Shown here piece after piece: positions 33,701 to 45,647 of a stretch of 64,000 nucleotides of DNA. The translations under genes were made by a program, and so were the position numbers. Position 1 is the first letter of the stretch, and each line of letters opens with the position of its first letter. Under the pieces are notes generated by a model. It was not told the origin of the DNA. It saw only the letters and a program-made list of their open reading frames with translations, and did not search any database. Origin of the DNA: Nematostella vectensis (Eukaryota; Cnidaria; Anthozoa; Actiniaria; Edwardsiidae); NCBI RefSeq assembly GCF_932526225.1, contig NC_064038.1, forward strand, positions 12,213,070 through 12,277,069, given 5' to 3'.

Positions 33701-36700
33701 TCCAACAGCCCAGGCGTAGTCGACGACAGGGTCGCGCAAGTCAGAGTAGAAATTATCCCAGTTGGCGTGTATAAGTTTAGCACTTGTGATGTAGTCCTTG
33801 TCAATGTAGGACGACCCATCTCGTACAGTTGCTGGCCTGGGCCACACCGAGACGACACGAAACCCATTGGACTTTGACACGCTCGTCAACTTGGCTCCAT
33901 TATTACACACGATGGCATTTAAGTATATACCTCCCTCTGTAAAGTTCAAGGAGCTGTATGTTTCATTAGTTGACAAAATTGTCTTTCCACGTTTGTATGG
34001 TCCTTTCAGATCCATTGTAAATATATCTTTATCTCTAGCATCGCGAATTGACCATCGACAAGATTCTACTCCACTCTCAAGGTCTTCCACTCCGTCCCAA
34101 GAGGTCTTTAGCTTATATTCCATCAAAGCTGTCCTCATGTCACTTTCGATATCACCATCAGTAACTTCGCCGATAAGGGGAGGGGTCGCGTCCACTAGTA
34201 CCCCATTAGACGTCCAAGAAGCGGATGCCCCTGCCCCGTTAGTTGCCTCAACTGTTACAAATATATTTTCGCCAGGATTGACACGACATAAAGGACATGC
34301 GAAACTTGAAGCCTTCCCGACGTTTGTCGGGGGCTTGAGTTGACAGCCGAAGGGTGCAGTTCCGATGCAGTATCGACTTCGAATAATTCCACTCTCCGGG
34401 TCTGAGATTCCTTCCCAATGTGCGGACAAAGTTCCGTTTAAAGAAATGTACTCCCAGTCATCTCCACCATCTCCGTCATAAACACTTCTTTGGTCACCCT
34501 GTGGTGGAGTTGTGTCGACAACAAGAGGAAGGGCTTCGACGGTAGTGTTGAGTCCAGCGGCGTTTCGCGCCACCACTGTAACGTAGTACAAATTTCGATG
34601 GAAGAGCTTCAGGCCAAGTTTTGTGTACTTGGTCCCTAGACCAATGTTTGTAAAAGAAATTACGTCATCACCCTGAGCAGTAGTTCCCATACCAACTTGA
34701 TAGTCGGCCAATGGGCTCTCTGGATCTGAAAATGGAGTCCATGATATTGTGACCGAGTCCGTTTCTTTCTGGTACTGTTTGGAAGAGTCACGGGACACGC
34801 CTACTAGCACGGGTCCAGTCGCTAGCGGTTTGGAATCGTCCACAATAAACGTCTCAGACCAGACCTTCGTAGACAGGCCGGCCTTGTTATAACACTTGAC
34901 GATTGCAAGGTAACTCTTTGATGGGGTGAGATGAGCACGTGGTATCAGCACATGACCAGTTGGCGCGTCAGGTACGGTAGCCACCTTGTTACCGTCAGAC
35001 AATCCGTCTATAAATACATCACAAAAGTCTATTCCACTTTCCTCGTCCCTAAAGTTCCTCCAGTGCACTTCCGCCGAGTCAACACCAACGTACTTCCGGT
35101 TAAGGTCAGGGCTTCCAATCATGACAAAACCTGCTTGCGGGGGAGATCCATCCAATACGAGTGCCTCAGAGCAGCCCCGTGACAAGAGATTAGCACGATT
35201 GCGTGACGTGACTGTCACGTAGTACCTCACACCCTGTTTGAAGTTTTGATCAGATTGTGTTGTGTTTGCGCTTGTTGTGGAACCGATGGTAGTAAGAGGC
35301 TGAACCTGCGCGCCGCACTTGCTTGTACCTATCCCCCATTTATAGTACCAGACCTCGCTCTCATTTTCAATAAAGGGATCCCAATGGGCGAAGACGTGCG
35401 ATGTGCTTGGCGAGTAGTACGCCCTGTCCGCTGCGTTGTACTTCCAGTCGCCTACTGCTGCGTTTCCGGGAAGTATTTGAGTTGGTAGGGGTGGGGTGCT
35501 GTCTATGGTGATTCCATTAGACGTTATCTCGTTTACAGTGCCTGCCTGGTTACGGTATCTCAAATGAACAAGGTATGTCTTGCCGTTCTCTAGCGATAGC
35601 GGTCGCTCAGTCATGACATGGGTAGCAAGCCCAACGTCAGAATAATCCATAGCAACTTTATTGGTGACATTCTCTTTGACGGCCCATTCGAATGTCTCAA
35701 TACTGCTTTCCAAGTCCCAGATCCCCTCCCAGTTAGCTGCGACATCCGTCAGTGACGATTGATAGCGCAGATCAGGCTCCAGTCTACCATCGTTGACAAT
35801 GCCGCGGTTAGGGGGCGAGTGATCAATCAGGACACCGTCTGAACTCATGCAGTTTCTCAGGCCAGCTTTGTTGATGGCACACACTATAAAGTAGTATACA
35901 TCGTCCGTCAAAGTAAGTCCTGTAGCTCGCGCATTGGTAGACAAGCCAGCATCACGCCATGCTAAGATTTCCGGTGTTCCGCCCCTACTCCGACTGATGC
36001 CGTACTCATAACTCTTAATTCCTGACTCGGGATCCACGAAGCCCTCCCATGACGCCGACATCTCCGTCAAGCTATCTTGATAATCGATATCCTTTCGGGT
36101 CTTGCCGTCTATCACACGTGCATTCCGGACATATGGCGGAGTAATATCTGCCGTGAAGCCATCGGAGCTGACCTCGTGGCTGAACACATCTGCCATGTTA
36201 GTGGCCTTGATCTTGGTGCAGTATGTTTGGCCATTAACGAGCTTGGCGTTCTTAAAAGTCAACGCTGTTGCAGTCGGGGGTGAGAGTCGGAGGAATGTAT
36301 TCCCTGTCACGTGATAATTACCACCGATACAGCTCCCGATGGCGTAGTAGTACTGCTTAACCCTCGTGTGGGGTTCAAGGAAGATAGTCCACGTCGCTTT
36401 GACAAAGTCCAGAGATGTTTGGTAATCGATATCCGAGTTCGCGGTCGGTCCGTCCGATACTTGCCCAAGACGAGGAGGTGAAGGGTCCGGAATGATGAGA
36501 TCTGATGACGCGTCTGTTTGGAGGAATGCATAATTGACAGCTCGAATGATGATACGATACGAAGACCCGTCAACTAGCGCTAAACCTGAGAAGGAAGCCT
36601 TAGTCGGTAGACCAGCACCTGGGATTCGCTTAAAGTCTGAGTTCTTGATAGGTCTAGAGTCAGGAATAACGGCCCAGAGGAAGTAATTGATGCCGCTGTG

Positions 36701-39700
36701 CCCATCACTAAACCCCGTCCACGAAACGGCAAGCGTGGAGTTACTCGAAACGTACACGCACGGCTTACCACTGCAAGTACTAGTTGAGCCACTGACCAAA
36801 ACTCTACCAGTGAACACGGGGCGAGAAGTATCGACTACGACCCCGTTGGAGGTCGCCTCCACGGTTAGTCCCACCGCATCTCTGGCTCGCACAGTTACAA
36901 AATACTGTGCGCCACTTGTGAGACTAAGCCCAGAATGGGCTAGGTATGTTCTAAGTCCAACTGAAGTCCAACCAATGATCTGATTCTTATCCTTGTCAGT
37001 GATCTTGTACTCGTACCCTACGATTCCGCTCCCTGTTGCGCCATCATTAAAGCCATTCCAATTGGCCGAGATGGTACTTCCGTTTGACTGATGACTGACG
37101 TCAGCTCCTGTTCCATCATTGACCGTCCCAGCGCGCGGAGCATCCTGGTCTATCAGTACACAGTTTGACGTCGCTTCTATAAAGAGCCCAGCTTCATTGT
37201 ACCCTCGTACAAGTGCACAATACCGCTGACCGGAAGTAAGTACCAGTTCGCTTATAGTGCCTGATCGTGCAAGCGCAGTGTTGGAGTAGCCGGTGATGAG
37301 ACTAGACCCTGCTCGCATCACAGACCATTCGTACTTTTGTATACCGCTATGGACGTCACTGAAAGCACCCCAGTTTGCCTTGTAAGAATTAGTCCATTTG
37401 GCAAACTTCAAATCGATGCCGTTACTTGCTCCGTCGAATATGGCACCAGCGATTGGCTTTGAGGTGTCGACGACGACGCCATTGCTCATGCGCACTGTGA
37501 AAAGGCCGGCTTTTGTGAAGGCTTTTACTTCAACCTGAATTTGAAAACAAAAAGGTGGCTCATTTTTTGTTTTTCTATAAGGATCCAGTTTTATACTGCT
37601 CATTAATGGTTCCTAGCCTTGCATTAGTCATATCATTAGATAAATAAACACAATGCACAATTGGGGTGGGGAAGGAGGGGTTGCGGGAGAGTACAACTTG
37701 AGAATATCCTTCGCGGCTAAATAGATACTTGCTTTCTGTTGACCACAGTATACATTTGGGCTTTTAAGAAGAGCCTTAAACCCGTCCCTCCCTCCACGGG
37801 ACTTAAAATTAATCTCAATATTTATAAAAGGTCACAATATTTAAAAGAATCATTCGGCCAAAAGAGCACCCATTACCGCATTGGAAAGGTAAGAGTAGTA
37901 CCTTAATTGTTGATCCATCAACGATATTTCCGAACGTCTTGGATGCAGAAGTGGACAATCCCACAGGCGTGTATGATTGGAGAACAGACGAAGAACTACT
38001 ACGAAATGGTGTATACAAGACCTGCCACTCATAACGCGCTATACCGTGACGCGAGTTAAACCCGCCCCAGACTGCCGAGATATCCTTAGTCGACTGGTAA
38101 CTAGCATCCCCGGATGTTCCGTCTCTTACCCAGCCGCCACTCGGTCTGGTTGTATCTATGGTGATAGCGCTGCTACAAACTAAAGGCCTGGTCACGCTGC
38201 GCATGTCGATGGCTTGGATTGCGAGTTTATAGCTTTTGTTATCTTGCAAGGATAGACCTGAGATTGTTTGCTTGGGGTTGGCGTTTGGGAAAAGACCACT
38301 TTTTGCTGCTGTCGTAGAGCAAGCGGCAGCTCCATCTGTAGTGAATAAAAATGATTCTATGTTACCTTTACTACTATAACACGGCAAATTTTCTTTCACA
38401 AATAGGTGACTTGCACTGTAAAATCAAGTTACTTATTGGCAAACTCGTGCCAAGACTAAAAAGACTAAATTGAATTCGACCGTCACGCCAGAGAGTGATG
38501 AAAGAACTAAATATCCCAATAAGAATAAGCTCTTTCTGACATCAGAGCGTTGACGGACTTCGAAAAGCTTGATGGTGGGAGGTGGGGGAGGGTCAGTGTA
38601 CAAGAGAAATTAAGTAACTGGAGGGGGGCTCAACCATGCCCCTATTAATCATGTCATTATATATAAAAAAAACTCTCCTCCCCGTTCCTCCCTGGCCCCG
38701 ACAGGCGTTACGGCACTGGACAAAGAAATAATAAAAATGATGATCCGCAAGCGATGAATAAGTTGTCTTCTGTTTGTCTGTTTTTGTTGTTGTTGTTGTT
38801 GTTGTTATTTACCTTCAAAAGCCGTATTCTGAGCACGCAAATATGACCGACCCGGTTCATGAAACGAAAGTTTCATACGCGAAAGTTTGTATATAAAAAT
38901 TCTATGTAATAAGGAAATCGCCGAAAAATTGAAAACAAGTTCAACCACTCACCAAGAAGGTACCACTTGAGCCGCATCACTCCGCAGCTGACGGTAAACC
39001 CGGAAATACTGACGTACAACGCGCTAGTACTATGCTGGAACGCGGCACCGGAAGTAAAGCTGCTATCCTTAAACTGGACACTTCCGGTCTTGATGGTGAT
39101 GGGGTCTGTGTGTGCTGCGGGACACGCCCCGAGTCGGCCATTGCATCTGGTAAAAAAGGATACAGTTTATAGCGGTAATTAAAGTCGGAATAATCCTCAA
39201 AGAGAATGATTGTTAGATCGTTTATGTTACTTGCCAATTTCTTTTTAATGATGTTCATATATCATATCAATTAACCTTTAATTAATTTTGGCTACATTGA
39301 GTACATATTCGACATTTCCCAATCGATAAAAAGGCAAAAAATCAACAATCAAACAATCAAACAATCAGTATTGCATTTAAAAAAAAGTTGTGTCGTGAGA
39401 TCAACTTTCAAGTCAAAGAATTGCACTAATGCCTCGCGTGAACAACACTATATATATTTGGCTGTCTTTGTATTTCTATCTTTTCTGTTTCTGTTATAAA
39501 AGTTCGTTTGATCGCAACGCTAATCCTAACTCACTTTTCGGGCTGGTCGCAGCCGTCCTTGGCCGCTCTACATATGGTGGCAGCAGCGCGATAGATATCC
39601 CGACAAGTCCCGTCACCATTACAGACTGACGTGCGCACGCAGCTTGAAGACGGGTAGGATGATTGACATGTATAAGCCACACCACTGCATATCCCATTAG

Positions 39701-42700
39701 CGCACTTGTCCTGCTTAGTGCAAGCATTTTTGTCGTCACAAGTCACGGTGGGCCGGTTCGTCCAGGCACCCGAAGGCTTGGTAGCCGCGTCATACAAGTC
39801 ACACCACTGACATTGGTTAGCAGGGTTGATAGCTTGGTGATTAAAGTCTTTGCCTGGAACAGGTGATGATGAGGTAAAATATAAAGGCTGCCTTCTTCGC
39901 AGACAAACACAAACCCCCTTCGCCTTCTCCCCAAACCCACTATGCTTTCACTTACAGAAAATGCTGGGAGTTTGATATATTTGGCAGTTTATGGAAACGT
40001 TTATTTTTAATATCCCTTTGCCTCTCAAATTCCTGGATTTCCACGAAGCACGATTCGGGAACCTCCCCACTCCACTAAAATATGTGATGTTAAAATTTTA
40101 ATGACACCCCTTCTCTTTATAATGTCCTACGCTATTTTGATAATGGTTCTTGTGCCTCAATATAGGGTTTCTAAACTGATGTTACACTTACCTGCTATTT
40201 TGCAAGTGCATTTCCCAGCGACATATCCGAAGCCAGGTTTCTGGCTGCACGAGTTCCCGTTACATTTCTGACAGTGCGAGTTGCACGTGAATGGCGTGCT
40301 AGTGCATATCCCATTCCTGCACGTATCCGCGCGTGTACATGCGTTGCCATCGTTACACGAGACACCATTTCTGTTTGACCAAGCACTTGTGCTGCCAGTT
40401 GGGTTACACCACTGAAATAACAGGAACAAACGTTTAATTAGGACCAAGTTAGTATTTGTTATAACGCCAAACAAAAAAACAAAAGCCTCAGGAATGCTGC
40501 AATTCTTGGTGGCGAATAGCCTGTGTAGCAAGCCCAAAGGGTTGGGAAAGCAGAGAGGAGACGAGGCGCTCCGTCCTTCTCTCCAGGCGCACGGGATCCC
40601 TCGTTTTCCCAAGCCCTTTGCGCTTTCTATGCAGGCTAGGTGGCGGAAACATGTCATTCTTACACCATTTAACTACAATACATTTAGAGGAAACAGCGAT
40701 TGAAAACAGCCTCTGGATCTTTACTTTTAACTATATGCTTTTTGCACTACTATCCTCGTATTTTAAGTGTTCTTGAATACTACGACCTACTTGGCAAGGA
40801 TTCCCAGGCTTGAGTTGTTGATTGGCAAAGCATGCGCGTGTCCCCCCGTGCTGTATAATGCAGTAACCGGATTTCAGGGGGCACCCACGACCATCATGAC
40901 TCTCACACGGTAAGCAAGAGTAGGGCGTACCCATACACGCGCCGTTGGAACATCGGTCGTTCTTTGTTTGGACGTTGTTGTCGCTACATGGAAGTGCGTT
41001 GTTGTTTGTCCACTGATGAGGATTGGCACTGTTGCATTCCTAAACACATGCAAATGGAAAGCATTTTATAAACTAATCTGAGGTCTTACGCATAATCTGA
41101 TTGGTTCGGTTTATGCACTTTCAAATCTCTCCTTGAAGGTCGTGCGATTATTATAGCATTGGCGAAGGCAAAGAAGACTGCGACAGCGAAAACAGTTGAA
41201 ATTTGAAATCCAGCAAGTGAAAATGGGCTCTCCATAATACATTCACTGGTTCTCCATCAAATCATGCACTTTTTACATTCGCGTCTTTCAAGCAGTCGCC
41301 GATGTCCCAACACCCAACACTATGGAATTTAAGATACGAGTACGGCGACGGTAGAAAATAATGGAATTAATTTGAGGTGAGAATGCGTTTTGTCTGATAG
41401 ATTTCCAACCGTCCTCCGCCAAAAAAAGTAAAATTTCAAGTTTACGGCCAGGTGAGTACGTGGCCGGTTGGAGTATAAATTCACTCTTCTCTGTTTCCTA
41501 TCCTAGAAAGAAGCTTACGGTTAATTTTTGTTAGTTTCTTAATATAAAGTCTAGGTAACGTCATCGAAACTATTATGGAATGTGTCGCTAAGCGTTTAAG
41601 TGTTATCTTGGTCATTCAGTCCTAGCAGTAGCCGTTGTCGCATTTTAAAGGCCCTACTATCTAGTCTGTCTGGCTGCCCAATGTCTTGACCTACAAGCCC
41701 CAACAAGCAATATCTATAGAGATGAAAACTTACCTGGCATGGATGACCAGGTCGCACCACCTTGTTACTGAAACACTTCTTGACGCCGCCCTCGACAATG
41801 GTACAAAATCCCGGTTTGACCCGGCACGTGTCGGCCACGCATGATTCACATGGCAAGCACGTGAACGGCGTACCCACGCATCTCCCATTGGAACAATGGT
41901 CTGCTCTAGTGCACGCATTGCCATCGTTGCATCGAAGAGCATTGTTGTTGGTCCAACCCATCTTTTGTCTACTTTGGCAGTCCTGTGAGATGGAGAACGA
42001 CAATACTCAGTGAAACTCCTTGAAAAAGGGATTTCGGGAATACAAACTGTCCTTCTAAATAAAATATGTTCTTGTAAGTGAGTTAGTTACAAATAAATGT
42101 GTGAAAATTTTTTTAACAGAAAATATTTAGCAATAAAGTAAGCCCAATAATCCGTAGAACGTGTGTTGCTGATTGAGAGAACAGGATGATACACTGGGAT
42201 GGTTTGATTCCTGTGCAGACAGCAGAGGGATGCACGACTACCCCCTCCGCCCGTACCCAGGAGGGGGGGAGGGGGTGCAGGGGAGCCCCCCCCCCCCTCC
42301 CAAAAACAACAACAACGGCCAAAGGTCCACTTTCGGTTCTTAACCCTATTTTGACCGGGGGGAGCTCTTTCGGCCCGCCATCCGTAACTTTTGAACCATT
42401 GGAGCTATTATTACCAGAATCATTATCTGTTATCATTATAAGTTATCATATATATTATAAGTTATCATAATCAGTTTGTATTCAATAAGCGACCGATATT
42501 CTTTAAGAAAATTGCCTTTGTGAAGTCACGATGACGTCACTTAAGTTAGCAGAAACTGGCAATATTTCTGTTTTTTAGATATGTATTTCTTTTTTCGTCT
42601 TTTTCGATAATCTTATTATCTTAAAGTGGACATATACTATTATTGACACAGTTTCTATGACAACAATATATGACATCTGTGACGTCATTGATTGGCATGG

Positions 42701-45647
42701 TACCTTTAATATATCATAAGTGCGAGAGAACTCTTAATTAAAGTAATATTTAAATATCTTTTTAAAAAAATGTTTTTTCTACTTTCTATTTACAATAGAG
42801 GAATATAAAAAGAATTTTGGCAAATTTAGATGTTAGTTTAAAATAATCAGCGATTTTGAGCTTACTATGTGACATCAGCATCCACCATCTTGGATCCGCC
42901 ATCCTGGATTTAATGAAAATTATTTATTTTAATCAATAAAAACTGGGTAGCAAAATCTAAAGCTTTTTGACAATATTTTATTTTTGTTTCAAGTTATATT
43001 AATGATTTCAGGTGGATATAAATGTTTTATTTGCTATTTTTACAAGCACTTTTTCGAGAAGGTCAAAAATTGACAAAAACACCGCACTCCCCCCCCCCCC
43101 CCCTAAAACAGATATGTAAATTTTTATTGTTTTTTTTTTGATAACTTGGTATAAAACGTTTATATGACATGGATTTACGTTGAGCACGTCGTATTAATAG
43201 TTGATCTTAACGACTTAAAGCGTTTTGCCTAATTTTCATTAAATCTATATCTCAAAACTTGGTTGCTTTGGTTACCAGGGTACACATATCAAAATTTTGT
43301 TTACACCAAACTGATTCCAGATAAATTTTAGGAAAAGTCATCAAATTTCAATGCTCTAGCTCTACTAGTTCAAAAATTATTACAGATCAAGTGCTTTGGG
43401 CCTCAAAAGCCCCTTCCCGCGGTCTGAATAGGGTTAATAGTTGTGCTATTATTTGAAGACAAAACTATTAAGCATCAGCTAGATCACTCTGGTATGTATC
43501 AAAATCCAACAATAAATGTCCCGTGGAGATACTGCAAAGGCATGGTCAGATTTTTATCAGAGAAATCCATTCCCACCCCCCCCCCCCCCCCAGGAAATAT
43601 TAGGTCCACTTATTCGGATTCCACACACCCCTAAGAAAAATCCTGGGTACGGGCCTGCTCCGTGACACAGATGTCACATAAAAAAATAAGCAAGTTTTTT
43701 TTAGGGTGCGCTACAGGATATGACGGAATTCTCTTCCCTACGAAGGTCATGGCAATCAGAACTAACTTTCTTAAAACTTTGTATTTATGGCATTGGTACA
43801 GCTCGTCATACCATCTTTTTGCATGGCGCCGTTGGATTGTCTATGTGAAAATACATTGTACCTACCTGGCAAGGGTTAGAAGGGTTAACATTTCCATAGC
43901 TGTAGCATCTCCCACTTATGAGGCACTGTCTAAGGTCACATTGTGTCCCTACTTTAGTGTAGCAGGCGTTGCAACTACATGTGTAGCTTCCGTACGTATT
44001 CGTACAGGTGTGCTGACAGGGATTTCGCAAACACTCGTTGACATCTAAAAATGGAAAAAATTAGGCGGCTTATCCATGCACAGGCGCGAGCCAGGATTTG
44101 TGGGTGTGCAGTCGAGGGTCATCCCCCAGCTACACGCTAAATATGTTATAGATTAGGATCTTCATTCATACTTTATTGCTATTAGAAATATTTGAGGAAG
44201 TTCGGAGGCTTATCCGTATAGGGTCTCCGTACATACTAAGTTAAAATCTGGTAGTGTTTTGGTCCTGTGCAGTTATATTCTTATGCTGGACATCTAATTG
44301 AGAGAGTACGAGAGTACGAAATCGCCAAGTGTGTCGTAGGCTTGAGGTAAGCACCTGGCGCGATTATATTTTTTTACTTTATCTACAGGGAAAAATATGA
44401 CAAGGAAGTGAACGCTTGGCCAAATAAATGTGGCTCAACATAGCTGGCGGATTAAGCTCCCAACATTTCAGTAGATATGATTAAGAAATAACTGCGATCA
44501 GTGGTGTATTCATTTAGCAAAGTATTTTATTTTGGAGAAGGCATACAAATACCAAAGTCTAAACGCTTGAGTTTGCAAGGAACGCGTTTTGCTAAATTTC
44601 CAAGCTAAAAAAGTAAGCGTTGGAGTTCATTGTACCCCCACGAAAGAACATAAGCTAACGTTGAAAAGCGTGATAAAAAGGTGCCAGTCGCCGCTGTGTC
44701 GATCGTTTCACATCTCTCCCCAACAATGATTGCTGATTTAAGCCCAACAATCCATTCCCATTCTTTTAGCTTCTGGCCAAGAAGTGAAACACAGTGGCGA
44801 CTGCTTTGAGTCTAGTACAAGGGACTGGGAAAAATAGTTTATCCTGAAATCAATATATATTTAAATAATAGCGATAACAAACTTTACCGAGCTATGTGGC
44901 GAAGGCATTGCTTGTTTTTGTATTCGATAAAAGTTAAAATAAATAATAAGGACGGCAGAAAACAATTAAATTAAAACTGCGGCATCCTAAAATACCGGTT
45001 GCATTTTATCGTAAACTGGTCTCTTTGTCTAAAAACCCTCTACAAGTTTGCCCTTTAAGTCCGGCCGAATTATGGTTTTAGGGCGATTATAATTTGCACT
45101 CCTGCTTTATTCTGAATTTTAGTTAAAGCTTTTTTGAACCAATTAGAAATGCAATAAGAGACGCTAAACTTAAAATACGTCAATACTTCTAGGTGATTAG
45201 TTGTAGCCTATTTGAATATACCTAACTTTCCGTACTTTTGTTTCTCGTGCTGTGATCATACTTATTCTGAAAGGGTTTTTTCTCCCTCGTCTTAAACTTT
45301 GCCTTACCCTTTTCGCAGCACGTCCCTTCATATCCTGCCCTGCATTTACAACGCCCGCTGATCGGGGTACCACCATTCTTGCAGGCATTTCTGTTACAAG
45401 CAATAGTCTCCGAGAGATGAAAGGGACATTTGCCACCATATTTCTGTGGCTCCGTTACTCGCCTGGTGCGAGTTCGAGTTCCCGAGTTCCCACATTGATG
45501 CGAGCAGTCAGAGTAAGCCCCCCAACTAGATACGACGCAGTTCTTAGCTGGCGGAGGGCTGCGACGTCTTCGCCTACGACCCCAAAGAAAGGCCTGAGAA
45601 ACCGGAACTATCACTAGCAGTAAGACTGCAAGAGCTGCGACTCTCAT
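30361..45647 (-). CDS. Large secreted protein: TSP1, EGF, Cys-rich modules and ~20 Ig/FN3-like repeats
   Basis: Eleven exons join with GT-AG borders and consistent phases: 45647-45308, 44044-43866, 41982-41734, 41039-40791, 40411-40192, 39853-39535, 39146-38953, 38335-37902, 37534-32516, 32079-31480, 30738-30361. They total 8,181 nt, 2,726 residues plus TGA. The product starts with a signal peptide and has no evident membrane helix, so it is predicted extracellular. N-terminus: Arg-rich stretch, thrombospondin type-1 and EGF domains, then Cys-rich modules; the rest is repeats with VDTTPP, DPESGI and [12 protein letters not shown] signatures. Similar repeats are common in cnidarian hypothetical proteins, but I know no defined role. 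An extracellular-matrix or adhesive role is only inference. Two other first exons lie upstream. A LINE fragment sits in intron 10. Confidence 0.88.
30835..31352 (+). mobile_element. LINE 3'-end fragment inside intron 10
   Basis: Plus-strand, antisense to the host gene. Encodes the CR1/L2 C-terminal wording [20 protein letters not shown] and [13 protein letters not shown], ends in MANKS-stop, then about 200 bp of A/T-rich 3' sequence and a CTATCTATCTATT tail at 31335. 5' truncated. Confidence 0.8.
31480..32079 (-). CDS. Exon 10 of the large secreted-protein gene
   Basis: Exactly 200 codons, phase 0 at both ends. Carries most of repeat 17, all of repeat 18 and the start of repeat 19 ([21 protein letters not shown]). 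Extra cysteines ([16 protein letters not shown]) suggest local disulfides. Confidence 0.9.
32516..37534 (-). CDS. Exon 9, giant repeat exon of the large secreted-protein gene
   Basis: A single 5,019-bp exon of 1,673 codons, phase 0 at both ends, without an internal stop. It encodes about 16 tandem repeats of ~100 residues. Each reads: VVVDTTPP-like start, GxVxDG, DIDYQ, W-G-F-DPESGI, YxWAxG, DV..F..VG, then [16 protein letters not shown]. This is a beta-sandwich pattern close to FN3/Ig-like folds. Repeats are clearly diverged from each other (old duplications), with some losing the DPESGI core ([20 protein letters not shown]). The minus-strand frame is supported by conserved periodicity; overlapping plus-strand frames are shadows. 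Confidence 0.95.
37902..38335 (-). CDS. Exon 8 of the large secreted-protein gene
   Basis: Acceptor TTCACTACAG, phase 1 in, phase 0 out (ATTAAG then GTACTA donor). Encodes the end of the first repeat unit and one further unit ([33 protein letters not shown]). Duplicated at 20463-20830. Confidence 0.88.
38953..39146 (-). CDS. Exon 7 of the large secreted-protein gene
   Basis: Phase 2 in, phase 1 out. Encodes [20 protein letters not shown] and [18 protein letters not shown], the transition from Cys-rich modules to the repeat region. An inverted, truncated copy lies at 22104-22202. Confidence 0.85.
39535..39853 (-). CDS. Exon 6 of the large secreted-protein gene
   Basis: The acceptor is CCTGTTCCAG at 39854, chosen because it is the only one continuing phase 1 from exon 5; a later AG would give a stop. 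Encodes a Cys-rich module: [37 protein letters not shown], then [13 protein letters not shown]. Ends phase 2. Confidence 0.85.
40192..40411 (-). CDS. Exon 5 of the large secreted-protein gene
   Basis: Cys-rich module [61 protein letters not shown]. Phase 0 in, phase 1 out. The pattern CNDGxACTxxDxCxxGxC occurs in all four modules of this gene. Confidence 0.9.
40791..41039 (-). CDS. Exon 4 of the large secreted-protein gene
   Basis: Exactly 83 codons, phase 0 both ends. Cys-rich module ([45 protein letters not shown]). Same length and phase as exon 3, so the two arose by exon duplication. No copy in the decayed paralogue. Confidence 0.9.
41734..41982 (-). CDS. Exon 3 of the large secreted-protein gene
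   Basis: Exactly 83 codons, phase 0 both ends. Cys-rich module ([46 protein letters not shown]). Sister of exon 4; truncated copy at 23975-24133. Confidence 0.9.
42341..43438. mobile_element. piggyBac-like MITE, TTAA-flanked
   Basis: Starts TTAACCCTATTTTGACCGG and ends CGGTCTGAATAGGGTTAA: inverted ends CCCTATT..GACCG with TTAA on each side, the target and end sequence rule of piggyBac-type transposons. No transposase frame inside, so it is non-autonomous. It sits in intron 2 of the large gene. An inverted second copy begins at 56697. The interior contains GGATCCGCCATCCTGGATT-like blocks and a variable C-run at 43090. Confidence 0.8.
43866..44044 (-). CDS. Exon 2 (EGF) of the large secreted-protein gene
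   Basis: Starts [20 protein letters not shown] and continues [18 protein letters not shown], a calcium-binding EGF start (DVNEC, later Tyr/Phe), then [20 protein letters not shown]. Phase 1 in, 0 out; it can accept any of the three upstream first exons because all end in phase 1. Confidence 0.9.
44050..45300. other. Intron 1 of the large gene
   Basis: No exon seen. From about 44970 onward the sequence is part of a 1.7-kb tandem duplication. Confidence 0.6.
45308..45647 (-). CDS. First exon 1A: signal peptide, Arg-rich stretch, TSP1, EGF
   Basis: Starts [20 protein letters not shown] (signal peptide), then WGRRRRRRS and a TSP1 domain ([45 protein letters not shown]) and a short EGF ([20 protein letters not shown]). 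Donor AAAAGG before GTAAGG, phase 1. Compared with the two other versions it lacks the Cys before the TSP1 start (PPPAKNC versus PPPCVAKNC and PPPCPPRNC), which could leave one cysteine unpaired. Confidence 0.88.

Noticed and set aside
33347-34343. Plus-strand frames of 158-176 codons opposite the giant repeat exon
   Set aside because: They lie antisense to a strongly periodic coding exon and show no domain; long antisense frames are expected over such sequence.
39781-39808. Alternative start of exon 6 at the AG before TGGTGTGAC
   Set aside because: It would not continue phase 1 from exon 5 and gives an immediate TGA in that phase; the AG at 39854 fits.
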